64,000 nucleotides of DNA from Aliidongia dinghuensis. Lineage in GTDB: Bacteria; Pseudomonadota; Alphaproteobacteria; ATCC43930; CGMCC-115725. Below, one piece after another: positions 45,386 through 52,652 of the stretch. The notes beneath the pieces were generated by a model. The model was not told the DNA's origin. It saw nothing but the letters and a program-made list of their open reading frames with translations, and searched no databases. The translations under genes were made by a program, and so were the position numbers. The stretch covers positions 248,001-312,000 of the forward strand of contig NZ_BMJQ01000007.1 of NCBI RefSeq assembly GCF_014643535.1, read 5' to 3'. Position 1 is the stretch's first letter. Every line of letters begins with the position of its first letter.

Positions 45386-45471
45386 GTACCTATCGGGGGC
45401 GGCGTGGGCAAGTGCCTATCGGTGAAAATATTTTGCGCGCGCCAATTGCAGGTTCGGAACAAAGCAAGTAC
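45386..45471. promoter_or_regulatory. Repressor-activator divergent control region
   Basis: GTACCTATCGG (45386-45396) and GTGCCTATCGG (45412-45422) are near-identical direct repeats 26 bp apart next to the repressor start. GAACAAAGCAAGTAC (45457-45471) matches the GAAC repeats found before three phage operons (46168, 53523, 60400). The two repeat types may be repressor and activator sites respectively. Confidence 0.5.
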
Positions 45472-45507
45472 GAATTGGTGTGTTATATGTCCATTTTGGA
45501 GATGGGA

Positions 45508-46140
45508 ATGTCCGCTTTACCCAATGTTCCGAGCCACAAGACGCGCCGGGCGGCGCTGGCACTCGATCCCGTGATGATCAGCCGCATGACGCTTGCCCAT
45601 GGGGGCCCCGAATTGCCGCCGCCGGAGCGGCAGCGGCACGATCCCGTGACGCTGGTCGAGGAACGCGATCCCGAGGGCTGGCCGGTTCGCCATTGTCGGG
45701 CGGTCGACACGATCGGCCGGCTCGTCCGCAACGGTCTGGCGCGGCCGGAATGGGCGGTGGCCGCCGATCGGTTCCGGCGCGACTATCGCCTTGCCCAATT
45801 TGACCCCCTCAGCGCGAATGATCTGCAGCGGCCGCGGGGGGCCGGCGGGCGCGGGCCCATCCTCGACCGGGTCGAAGATGCGCGGCAGCGCCTGTTCGAC
45901 GCGGTTGCCGGCATGGGCGGCTTGTCCGCCCCGGCCGGCTCGGTCGTGTGGCACGTGATCGGTGCCGAGCTCACGCTCAAGGACTGGTCGCTGCGCCAGG
46001 TCTGGGGTGGTCGGCCGTTGCGCCATGAGGTTGCGACCGGCATCCTGCTGGCGGCCCTTGCGGCGCTCGACGCCCATTATCATGACCGGCGGCGGATTGC
46101 CCGGGCGGAGCGGCCTGCGCTTGCCCGCAGCCGTGGCTGA
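45508..46140 (+). CDS. DUF6456-like protein, possible GafA/GafY-type activator
   Basis: 210 residues from ATG 45508 (GGAGA six bases upstream; other ATGs at 45487 and 45502). The centre reads Ala-Ala-Asp-Arg-Phe-Arg-Arg-Asp-Tyr-Arg-Leu-Ala-Gln-Phe, then Asp-Ala-Arg-Gln-Arg-Leu-Phe-Asp-Ala-Val, and a C-terminal Trp-His-Val-Ile-Gly-x-Glu-Leu-Thr-Leu-Lys-Asp-Trp-Ser segment. This pattern resembles DUF6456, which as I recall occurs in regulators of alphaproteobacterial gene transfer agents. The end has an Arg/His-rich helix. The position, divergent from an S24 repressor and just before terminase, supports a late-gene activator role. Family assignment needs a profile search. Confidence 0.55.
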   Translation: MSALPNVPSHKTRRAALALDPVMISRMTLAHGGPELPPPERQRHDPVTLVEERDPEGWPVRHCRAVDTIGRLVRNGLARPEWAVAADRFRRDYRLAQFDPLSANDLQRPRGAGGRGPILDRVEDARQRLFDAVAGMGGLSAPAGSVVWHVIGAELTLKDWSLRQVWGGRPLRHEVATGILLAALAALDAHYHDRRRIARAERPALARSRG

Positions 46141-46167
46141 TCGGCCGTCCATGACTGGTCGCATTGA

Positions 46168-46275
46168 GAACAAAAAATGAACAAAGCCGATTGACTCGAT
46201 CCGAAACATCGGGCAGAAAAATCCCATCGTTCGAATTGCGCCCGCCCGGCTCTGCCGCGGCGGGCCTTTCATTTT
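46168..46275 (+). promoter_or_regulatory. Late-operon leader module, copy 1
   Basis: GAACAAAAAATGAAC (46168-46182), a TTGAC box (46191), the conserved core AGAAAAATCCCATCG, then a hairpin GCCCGCC (46240-46246) / GGCGGGC (46259-46265) and a T-rich tail. It ends about 30 bases before the terminase small subunit gene. Copies 2 and 3 are at 53,523 and 60,400. Confidence 0.75.
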
Positions 46276-46306
46276 CGGGCCTGGCTCAGGCCCGCAAGGA
46301 GGGCGG

Positions 46307-46813
46307 ATGGCGGGCTGGAGCGACCATCAGCGGGCCTGTTTCCTGACGTTGCTGGCCGAAACCGGCAATGTCAGCGCCGCTGCGCGCGGTGCCGGCGTGT
46401 CGCGCTCCGGCGCCTATGCGCAGCGGCTTGCCGACGAAGATTTCGCCGTCGCCTGGACCGAGGCGCAGGCCCAAGCGGTCGACGCGCTGGAGCTCGAGGC
46501 GCGGCGGCGCGCGGTCGAAGGCGTCGAGCAGCCGGTGCTCTATGCCGGCAAGCCGGTGCATGGCGCCGGCGGCGAGCCGGTCACCATCCGGCACTATTCC
46601 GACCGGCTGCTCGAGCTCTTGCTCAAGGCGCGGCGGGTGGACACGGGCAACTCCAACGACGAGGTTCAGGATGACGACGGCGTTGCTCTCGATGACGATG
46701 AGCGAGTGCGCCGCATTATGTGGCTTCTTGAGCAAGCGCGAGCGCGCCAGGCTCGACGGGCTGCTCAAGGGCGTGTGGGTGCCGCTGTCCGGGCCGCAGA
46801 GGACGGCCTATGA
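46307..46813 (+). CDS. Phage terminase small subunit-like protein
   Basis: 168 residues from ATG 46307 with AGGAGGG upstream. The N-terminal helix-turn-helix (Leu-Ala-Glu-Thr-Gly-Asn-Val-Ser-Ala-Ala-Ala-Arg-Gly-Ala-Gly-Val-Ser-Arg-Ser) and the Ala-Glu-Ala-Gln-Ala-Gln-Ala-Val-Asp-Ala-Leu-Glu helix, then Arg-Arg-Ala-Val-Glu-Gly-Val and Tyr-Ser-Asp-Arg-Leu-Leu-Glu-Leu-Leu-Leu-Lys-Ala, match small terminase subunits that recognise DNA for packaging. The C-terminal 60 residues diverge and overlap the start of the large subunit gene by 143 bases. Confidence 0.8.
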   Translation: MAGWSDHQRACFLTLLAETGNVSAAARGAGVSRSGAYAQRLADEDFAVAWTEAQAQAVDALELEARRRAVEGVEQPVLYAGKPVHGAGGEPVTIRHYSDRLLELLLKARRVDTGNSNDEVQDDDGVALDDDERVRRIMWLLEQARARQARRAAQGRVGAAVRAAEDGL

Positions 46814-48182
46814 CAGCGAGGCCGATGTGCTGCTCTATGGCGGGGCCGCCGGCGGCGGCAAGACCGATCTTTTGCTGGGCCTCGCCCTCGGCGCGCATCG
46901 CCGCTCGATCCTGTTTCGCCGCGAATTCGCCCAACTGAAGGCGATCGAGGACCGGGCGCGCGAGATGACCGGCCCCGGCGCCCATTACAGTGCTACCCGC
47001 CATACCTGGCAGCTGCCGGGCGGTCGCAGTCTGGAACTGGGCGCAGTGCAGCGGCCAGGCGACGAGCGCAAATATCAGGGCCGGCCGCACGACCTGAAGG
47101 CATTCGACGAGATTACCCATTTCACTGAGGCGCAGTTCCGCTTCCTGATCGGCTGGAACCGCAGCGCCGAACCAGGCCGGCGCTGTCGTGTCGTCGCGGC
47201 CGGCAATCCACCGACCTCGGCCCAAGGCGACTGGGTCATCCGCTATTGGGCGCCCTGGCTCGACCGGCAGCACCCGAATCCGGCCGAGCCTGGCGAGCTC
47301 CGCTGGTTCGCGACGATCGACGGCAAGGAGGTCGAGGTCGAGAGCGGTGCCGCCTTCGACCATGGCGGCGAGCGGATCGAGCCGCGCTCGCGGAGCTTCA
47401 TCCGGGCGCGCGTCGAGGACAATCCGTTCCTCATCGCTGCCGGATATCGCGCGACCCTGCAGTCCCTGCCGGAACCGCTGCGCTCTCAGATGCTGTTCGG
47501 CGATTTCGCCGCGAAGCAGGCGGATGATCCCTGGCAGGTCATCCCGACGGAATGGGTGCTGGCGGCGCAGGCGCGCTGGCAGGAATGCCCGCCCGGACCG
47601 CTCGATACGCTCGGCGTCGACGTCGCGCGCGGCGGGCGCGACCGGACCGTCGTGACGGCCCGCCACGGCCCCTGGTTCGCGCATCCTGAGAGCTTCCCGG
47701 GCGCCGAGACGCCGGATGGCCAGGCGGTCGTGGCGCTGCTGGTGCCGCTGCTCGCGGCACAGGCGGCGGTGCAGGTGGATGTGATCGGCGTGGGGGCTGC
47801 GGTCTATGACGCGGCGCGGGCGCGCGGCCTCCACGCGGTGCCGCTCAACGGCGCCGCGGGCTCCGCGGCGCGCGACCGTTCGGGGCAACTGGGTTTCGCC
47901 AACGCGCGCGCCGAATGGTGGTGGCGGCTGCGCGAGGCGCTCGATCCGTCGGCTGGCGACGGCTTGGCGCTGCCGCCGGACCGCGAATTGCTGGCCGACC
48001 TCACGGCGCCGCGCTGGCGCCTCGCCAGCGCCGGCATCCTGGTCGAGCGCAAGGACGAGATCATCGCCCGCATCGGCCGCTCGCCCGACAAGGGCGACAG
48101 CCTCGTCTATGCCCATGCCCGGCCGCTCGTGCCGGGACAAGGGCTGCTCGATTTCCTGCGCGAAGAGATCGCGCGGGGCTGA
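46671..48182 (+). CDS. Phage terminase large subunit
   Basis: 503 residues from ATG 46671, chosen for GAGG six bases upstream. Walker A reads Gly-Gly-Ala-Ala-Gly-Gly-Gly-Lys-Thr, Walker B Lys-Ala-Phe-Asp-Glu-Ile-Thr-His, and Ala-Ala-Gly-Asn-Pro-Pro-Thr is the coupling motif. The C-terminal nuclease half begins with Gly-Val-Asp-Val-Ala-Arg-Gly-Gly-Arg-Asp-Arg-Thr and has Asp-Val-Ile-Gly-Val-Gly. The motor packages DNA into preformed capsids. Full length for the family and apparently intact. Confidence 0.92.
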   Translation: MTTALLSMTMSECAALCGFLSKRERARLDGLLKGVWVPLSGPQRTAYDSEADVLLYGGAAGGGKTDLLLGLALGAHRRSILFRREFAQLKAIEDRAREMTGPGAHYSATRHTWQLPGGRSLELGAVQRPGDERKYQGRPHDLKAFDEITHFTEAQFRFLIGWNRSAEPGRRCRVVAAGNPPTSAQGDWVIRYWAPWLDRQHPNPAEPGELRWFATIDGKEVEVESGAAFDHGGERIEPRSRSFIRARVEDNPFLIAAGYRATLQSLPEPLRSQMLFGDFAAKQADDPWQVIPTEWVLAAQARWQECPPGPLDTLGVDVARGGRDRTVVTARHGPWFAHPESFPGAETPDGQAVVALLVPLLAAQAAVQVDVIGVGAAVYDAARARGLHAVPLNGAAGSAARDRSGQLGFANARAEWWWRLREALDPSAGDGLALPPDRELLADLTAPRWRLASAGILVERKDEIIARIGRSPDKGDSLVYAHARPLVPGQGLLDFLREEIARG

Positions 48183-48202
48183 CGCTGACGAAAGGATCGT
48201 TC

Positions 48203-49966
48203 ATGACCCCTGGCACTTCCGCGGGCCGGGCGGGCCTGCTCGCGCGCGTTGCGGGCGGGCTGCGCTATGCCGTGACCGGCACGCCGCCCAGTTCCTGGTT
48301 CGGCCCGGCGACGCCGCTGACACCCGAGGCGCCGGCGTCGGTCGCGGGCCGGCAGTTCGACTATCCGGTCGGCTTCAACCTGCGGCTCCAGCCGCGGCAG
48401 GACGAGGGCGCGAGCTTCGCCGAGTTGCGCGGCCTCGCCGATGCCTACGACCTCGTCCGCCTGGTGATCGAGACGCGCAAGGACCAGGTCGAGGCGCTCG
48501 ACTGGACCGTGCGGGCGCGCAGCGGCCGCTCGGACGACCCGCGCGTGGCCGCGGCGACCGCGCTGCTGCGGTCGCCCGACCGCGAGCACGGCTGGGGCAC
48601 CTGGCTGCGCCTGCTGCTCGAGGACCTGTTCGTGCTCGACGCGCCGACGCTCTATGTCCGGCGCACCGTTTCGGGCGCCGTCTGGGGCCTCGAGGTGATC
48701 GACGGCGCCACGATCAAGCGGCTGCTCTCGCCGGACGGCCGCACGCCCCGGCCGCCGGAGCCGGCCTATCAGCAGGTGCTCAAGGGCGTGCCGGCGGTCG
48801 ACTACCGGGCCGACGAGCTCATCTATGCGCCGCGCAACCCGCGGCCGCACCGGGTCTACGGCTATTCGCCGGTCGAGCAGATCCTGATGACGGTCAACAT
48901 CGGGCTCCGGCGCCAGGTGAGCCAGCTGCACTATTTCACCGAGGGCAACACGCCCGAGGCGCTGATCGGCGTGCCGGAGGCCTGGACGCCGGAGCAGATC
49001 CGCCAGTTCCAGGAATACTGGGACGCGCTGCTGGAAGGCAATCTCGCCGCCCGGCGCCACACGCGCTTCGTGCCGGGCGGCCTCAAGTACCAGCCGGTAC
49101 GCGACGTGCCGTTGAAGGACGAGTTCGACGAGTGGCTGGCGCGCGTCGTGTGCTTCGCGTTCTCGATCCCGCCGACCGCGTTCGCCCGGACGACGAACCG
49201 GGCGACGGCGGAGACGGCGCAGGGCACCGCGCTCGCCGAGGGGCTGCAGCCGCTGCTCGGCTGGGTCAAGGCGCTGATCGACCGCATCCTGGCGCAGGTG
49301 CTCGGTTGGCCGGATCTCGAGTTCGCCTGGGCCGACCAGACGGCGACCGACCCGCAGAGCCAGGCGACGATCGCCGCCGCCTATGTCGCGGCCGGCATCA
49401 AGACGCGCAACGAGGTGCGCGCCGAGCTCGGGCTCGGCCCCATCGTCGGCGGCGACACGCTCACCACCGCCACACCGGCGGCCCCGCTGCTCGGTGCCCC
49501 GGCGTCCGACACGGTGGCTAAGGCCGGGTTCAGGCCAAACGAACTGCGCAGCCACGGACAATGGGCGACCGAAGGCGCGAGCGGCGCCTTGTCGCCGGCT
49601 CAGGAAATCATCCTAGACGAACCGCCGCTCGAATTCATGCCGCCGGAGCCGGTCGAGCCGCTGCCGGGTATCGGCGGCCGGCCTTTGCCGGCCAATCCGG
49701 AGGACCTTCTCGCCCAAGGATATCGGGAAACCTCGCATCCGGATGCGGCCGCCCAAGGGCATCGCACATTCGAAAACCCCACAACCGGGGATGTGCTCCG
49801 CTATGATGAAGGCAAACCCGGCGAGACCGGTTATCGCGGCCAGGACCATTATCATCGGGAAAACCCAGACAGCACGGGCGATGGCGATGCATATTTGGAC
49901 AAGAATGGGCGACCGGTCCGCCGCAACAGCAAAGCATCTCACCTGACTTCAGGCGATTGGATATGA
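48203..49966 (+). CDS. Phage portal protein fused to polymorphic-toxin-like domain
   Basis: 587 residues from ATG 48203 (AAAGGA upstream). Residues 1 to about 435 are a portal protein: Phe-Asp-Tyr-Pro-Val-Gly-Phe-Asn near 50, Arg-Leu-Val-Ile-Glu-Thr-Arg-Lys-Asp-Gln, Arg-Val-Tyr-Gly-Tyr-Ser-Pro-Val-Glu-Gln-Ile, Phe-Ser-Ile-Pro-Pro-Thr-Ala-Phe and Gly-Ile-Lys-Thr-Arg-Asn-Glu-Val-Arg. A linker Lys-Ala-Gly-Phe-Arg-Pro-Asn-Glu-Leu-Arg near 440 leads to an unrelated tail that ends with His-Tyr-His-Arg-Glu-Asn-Pro, Tyr-Leu-Asp-Lys-Asn-Gly and Ser-Lys-Ala-Ser-His-Leu. That ending resembles C-terminal toxin domains of polymorphic toxins. The next gene overlaps as ATGA and looks like its immunity gene. 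The toxin activity is inferred. Confidence 0.8.
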   Translation: MTPGTSAGRAGLLARVAGGLRYAVTGTPPSSWFGPATPLTPEAPASVAGRQFDYPVGFNLRLQPRQDEGASFAELRGLADAYDLVRLVIETRKDQVEALDWTVRARSGRSDDPRVAAATALLRSPDREHGWGTWLRLLLEDLFVLDAPTLYVRRTVSGAVWGLEVIDGATIKRLLSPDGRTPRPPEPAYQQVLKGVPAVDYRADELIYAPRNPRPHRVYGYSPVEQILMTVNIGLRRQVSQLHYFTEGNTPEALIGVPEAWTPEQIRQFQEYWDALLEGNLAARRHTRFVPGGLKYQPVRDVPLKDEFDEWLARVVCFAFSIPPTAFARTTNRATAETAQGTALAEGLQPLLGWVKALIDRILAQVLGWPDLEFAWADQTATDPQSQATIAAAYVAAGIKTRNEVRAELGLGPIVGGDTLTTATPAAPLLGAPASDTVAKAGFRPNELRSHGQWATEGASGALSPAQEIILDEPPLEFMPPEPVEPLPGIGGRPLPANPEDLLAQGYRETSHPDAAAQGHRTFENPTTGDVLRYDEGKPGETGYRGQDHYHRENPDSTGDGDAYLDKNGRPVRRNSKASHLTSGDWI

Positions 49967-50331
49967 CCATGAATTCGAGATTTTATTACGACGGCGCCAC
50001 GGTCAGGCAGTTGAGCCTGGAAAGCGGCGTGTTTCGGATCGGCCTGGAATGCGCGACCGATGACGATGAAATCGCGGTCGATGTGGCGCTTTCGTTTCAT
50101 GAAATCCGGAATTTGCAGGTGGACCGCGTTGCGGCCGCCGACGTCGGCATGATCGAGGACGACGGCGAGATCATCTCCTACTACCAGGCAGAGCGGCATG
50201 CCGAGATCGTCATCCAATGGAACAATTTCGATCCTGCCGATCGGCGCAAGCAGACCATCTCGTACATCTTCGACTTCCAGGGCTTCGATCTGGCGAGAAG
50301 CCCGGACATCCACCGCTGGCCTGCATCATAG
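49963..50331 (+). CDS. Immunity-like protein for the portal-borne toxin
   Basis: 122 residues. ATG 49963 overlaps the portal-toxin stop (ATGA), so translation is coupled. The protein is acidic and beta-rich, with no signal peptide: Phe-Tyr-Tyr-Asp-Gly-Ala-Thr-Val, Phe-Arg-Ile-Gly-Leu-Glu-Cys, Ile-Val-Ile-Gln-Trp-Asn-Asn-Phe. I recall similar small proteins next to toxins with the His-Tyr-His ending, but no family name. Position, size and charge are those of a cytoplasmic immunity protein. Confidence 0.6.
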   Translation: MTMNSRFYYDGATVRQLSLESGVFRIGLECATDDDEIAVDVALSFHEIRNLQVDRVAAADVGMIEDDGEIISYYQAERHAEIVIQWNNFDPADRRKQTISYIFDFQGFDLARSPDIHRWPAS

Positions 50332-50352
50332 GTCGGGGCAATTGGCGTTTGC

Positions 50353-51125
50353 GATCTTTGGAACAACCAGCCGAGGGACGAGCAGGGGCAGTGGAGCGAT
50401 AATGGAGCGAAACGGGAACTTCGTCGTTACTTGCCGGCGCAGCTCCCGATAATAATTCAGCTCCGCCATCCAAGGACGTGAGGGGTGGGAGTGACAATCT
50501 TCCCGTGCGTAGGCCGGCGGAAGCCCGGACAATCGACAGCGGCACAGTCCAGGGCCCTGGAGGCTACGAACCGGCGGACATCGGCCCGACGCATTTTGCC
50601 GTCGAGAGCGCGGGCGGCGATCCCGGGAAGATCGAAGCCGCGCTGGCGAAATTGCCGGACGGCGCATTGATCGACATCTACGGGGCGGGTACCAAAATCG
50701 CAGCGGTGGGAAATTCCGTGCAGGATTATTTCAAGGACTGGGGTGCGAGCGGCCCGCGCGGCTGGTCCGACGGGTCTGGCTGGTCGGTCGTTCCCGGCGT
50801 CTTTGATCCGACGAGCAAGACCGTCGTCATTGCGACAAGCGACCGGTTTCCGAATGGGTCGGTCAATCTCGCGTTACATGAGATCGGGCACTCCTACGAT
50901 TTCGCCATGGGCGGGCTGTCGAACTCGCCCGATTTCGCCGAGGCTTGTGAGGCTGCGAAAGGCGGATTGAGCCCTTATTTCCTGCAGCCCGGCTCGGCCG
51001 GCCGGTAAGAGACTTTCGCAGAAAATTTCGCCGCATTTTTCGGCAAGAACGAAGCGTATGCGGCGGCGCATCCTAGTCTTATCGAATATTGGAGACGTCA
51101 CAGTGGCGTCCAAAAAACTCCATAG
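50353..51125 (+). pseudogene. Orphan toxin cassette, zincin-like, with frameshift and stop
   Basis: The first part encodes Gln-Pro-Arg-Asp-Glu-Gln-Gly-Gln-Trp-Ser-Asp-Asn-Gly, matching the linker of the second portal (Gln-Pro-Arg-Asp-Asp-Arg-Gly-Arg-Trp-Ser). Near 50,405 one base is missing compared with that copy, and the frame shifts to Glu-Thr-Gly-Thr-Ser-Ser. From 50,478 the frame is open and reaches a zinc-protease motif Leu-His-Glu-Ile-Gly-His-Ser-Tyr-Asp (about 50,875-50,900). An in-frame TAA at 51006 interrupts it, after which the same frame continues Glu-Thr-Phe-Ala-Glu-Asn-Phe-Ala-Ala-Phe-Phe-Gly to TAG 51123, the usual third-ligand helix. It is a displaced portal tail now broken. 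Confidence 0.65.
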
Positions 51126-51393
51126 GTTTCTGTATCCACTCCTTCTTGTTTCACTTTTACATGCCTCAGCATGGAGCGCGGACATGGACACGGTGCGCGA
51201 CAGTATCGGTGAAGCCCGAATGCTCGAGGATGGCACGATCGTGCTGTGGCTGAGGGCCGAAGGCCCGAACGGCCAGGTCGGCGACGGTTTCCTGCGGTAT
51301 GAGCTGAGCGATCCGAAGTATGCGGAGATCAAGAAGCACATCGGCGACATCAAGCCCGGGGAGAGCAAGCCGGTGCCGCCCTGGACGAAATAG
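51103..51393 (+). CDS. Exported immunity-like protein
   Basis: 96 residues from GTG 51103, preceded by GGAG and overlapping the ancestral end of the zincin cassette by 23 bases. A signal-like segment (Phe-Leu-Tyr-Pro-Leu-Leu-Leu-Val-Ser-Leu-Leu) ends near Trp-Ser-Ala. The mature part, Asp-Ser-Ile-Gly-Glu-Ala-Arg-Met-Leu-Glu-Asp-Gly-Thr-Ile-Val-Leu, ending Pro-Gly-Glu-Ser-Lys-Pro-Val-Pro-Pro-Trp, resembles small proteins I have seen beside zincin toxins. It would act in the periplasm. It may now be an orphan, since the toxin gene is broken. Confidence 0.55.
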   Translation: MASKKLHRFLYPLLLVSLLHASAWSADMDTVRDSIGEARMLEDGTIVLWLRAEGPNGQVGDGFLRYELSDPKYAEIKKHIGDIKPGESKPVPPWTK

Positions 51394-51527
51394 GACGTCG
51401 AGGCTGGAGCAAAGAATGAACCTGCTGACTTCCAGCGATCCTATGCTGGAGTTGCCCACGCGAATCCGGGAAATCTGGCGGCAGTGCGCCGCACAGCGCT
51501 GCTGGCGAACGTACTAAAGGTGTTCAT

Positions 51528-51795
51528 ATGAGCGAAAACTCGATGAATTATCTTTTTTCGAACAATAATCTGCATCCAGCTCAGGTCTTTATAGAACCGT
51601 GGGCGGAGGAGTTTTCGGTTCCATCTGGGTCTAAGTTATCTATATCTATTTTTTTATAACAAAGAGGGAGTGCTGGAAACCGAAATTTCGCCCGACTATT
51701 TTGCCGTGTGGCTTTGGGCTGGGTGCCGCGCTGCGGTGACGTTGGATGGTAAAGCCCAGACGACGACCTCGCCAGCTATCCCGGCGCCGGGTTGA
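51528..51795 (+). pseudogene. Small cassette-associated protein with T-tract frameshift
   Basis: ATG 51528 follows AAAGG. The frame runs 43 codons to TAA 51657, directly after seven T (51649-51655). With six T, or two more, the frame would continue Tyr-Asn-Lys-Glu-Gly-Val-Leu-Glu-Thr-Glu-Ile-Ser-Pro-Asp-Tyr-Phe to TGA 51793, giving an about 88-residue protein with Ile-Glu-Pro-Trp-Ala-Glu-Glu and Leu-Trp-Ala-Gly. Similar small proteins accompany toxin loci, from memory. The local GC is lower than the surroundings. Confidence 0.5.
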
Positions 51796-51944
51796 TGCGT
51801 CTCTTGATCGCGTCTGATTTATCGGTCCGTTCCTGACCTTTCCGGTGGCACGGGAGTGCTCATGCTACCCTATGCCGACCGGCACGCAGGTCCTGTGAGG
51901 CTGCGGGCGATCAAGCGCATTCTTGGTGAATAGGGGAAACAGGG

Positions 51945-52352
51945 ATGGATGTGCGCACTGTGCAATCGGCGCTTCTCGCCCGTGGCGTGAAGTTGGCGCC
52001 GCCAGCGAGCAAGGCGGATCTGGACCGTCTCGGCCAACTCATCGGGCCGCGTACGGATGGAGCTTTGTTCGAGCTGTATTCGACGTTCAATGGCTTCGAG
52101 GATTACGACAGGAAAAGCCAGATTTTCATATGGCCGATAGCTCGGGTTCTGCAGGAGCGCGATCTGGATACGACTGTTGCCGGTGCAAAATATGTGGCGT
52201 TCGGCGATGTCATGATCGACTCCGATTTCTTGATCCTATGCTCCGAGAGCAGCGAGCGTCCGATCTATCTGCGGCACGAGCAGCGGGAAATGGCGGAGTC
52301 CCTGCTGGATTTCCTGAAGCGGCTCACCGACGGCGCTTTCGATTTCCTCTAA
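51945..52352 (+). CDS. SUKH (SMI1/KNR4-like) immunity protein
   Basis: 135 residues from ATG 51945. Asp-Gly-Ala-Leu-Phe-Glu-Leu-Tyr-Ser-Thr-Phe-Asn-Gly-Phe is the SUKH core (family pattern: Leu-Pro-x-x-Tyr-x-x-Phe-x-Asn-Gly). Ile-Phe-Ile-Trp-Pro-Ile and Phe-Leu-Ile-Leu-Cys complete the alpha-beta fold. SUKH proteins neutralise many different polymorphic toxins. No matching toxin gene is next to it, so it looks like an orphan immunity gene in the cassette array. Confidence 0.75.
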   Translation: MDVRTVQSALLARGVKLAPPASKADLDRLGQLIGPRTDGALFELYSTFNGFEDYDRKSQIFIWPIARVLQERDLDTTVAGAKYVAFGDVMIDSDFLILCSESSERPIYLRHEQREMAESLLDFLKRLTDGAFDFL

Positions 52353-52585
52353 TGATGGCGCGGGCTACGCCTCTGCGGTGAGGCGGCAGCCTCAGGATCA
52401 TTGCAACCCTGCCTGAAGGGACGAGCCGACCTACGTTTGGGCGACTTGCGGGTTTGCGCAGGGGCTAGCGAATTCGAGTGCGGCGTCGACAGCGGCTTGC
52501 CGACTTGGCGCGGCCCGAGCAGGGCCACGGCGGGCGAGCGCTCGATCAGCTCAATCAGATGCGGTTTGAGGGCGCGCTCGATCAT
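52349..52585 (-). pseudogene. Truncated AAA ATPase (DUF4143-type) N-terminus
   Basis: From ATG 52585 the minus strand encodes Met-Ile-Glu-Arg-Ala-Leu-Lys-Pro-His-Leu-Ile-Glu-Leu-Ile and the Walker A start Gly-Pro-Arg-Gln-Val-Gly-Lys. The family continues with Thr-Thr, but here the sequence turns into an unrelated basic tail and stops after 78 residues. The remaining ATPase is absent. Confidence 0.6.
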
Positions 52586-52652
52586 CCTTGCATTTGTGGA
52601 GCTTGATTCCTGAAATGCGAGGATGATGGAGGCGGGCGCCGCGATCGGGAGA

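Noticed and set aside
51006..51008. Stop-codon readthrough in the zincin cassette
   Set aside because: The context shows no known readthrough signal and the same cassette already has a frameshift, so decay is more likely.
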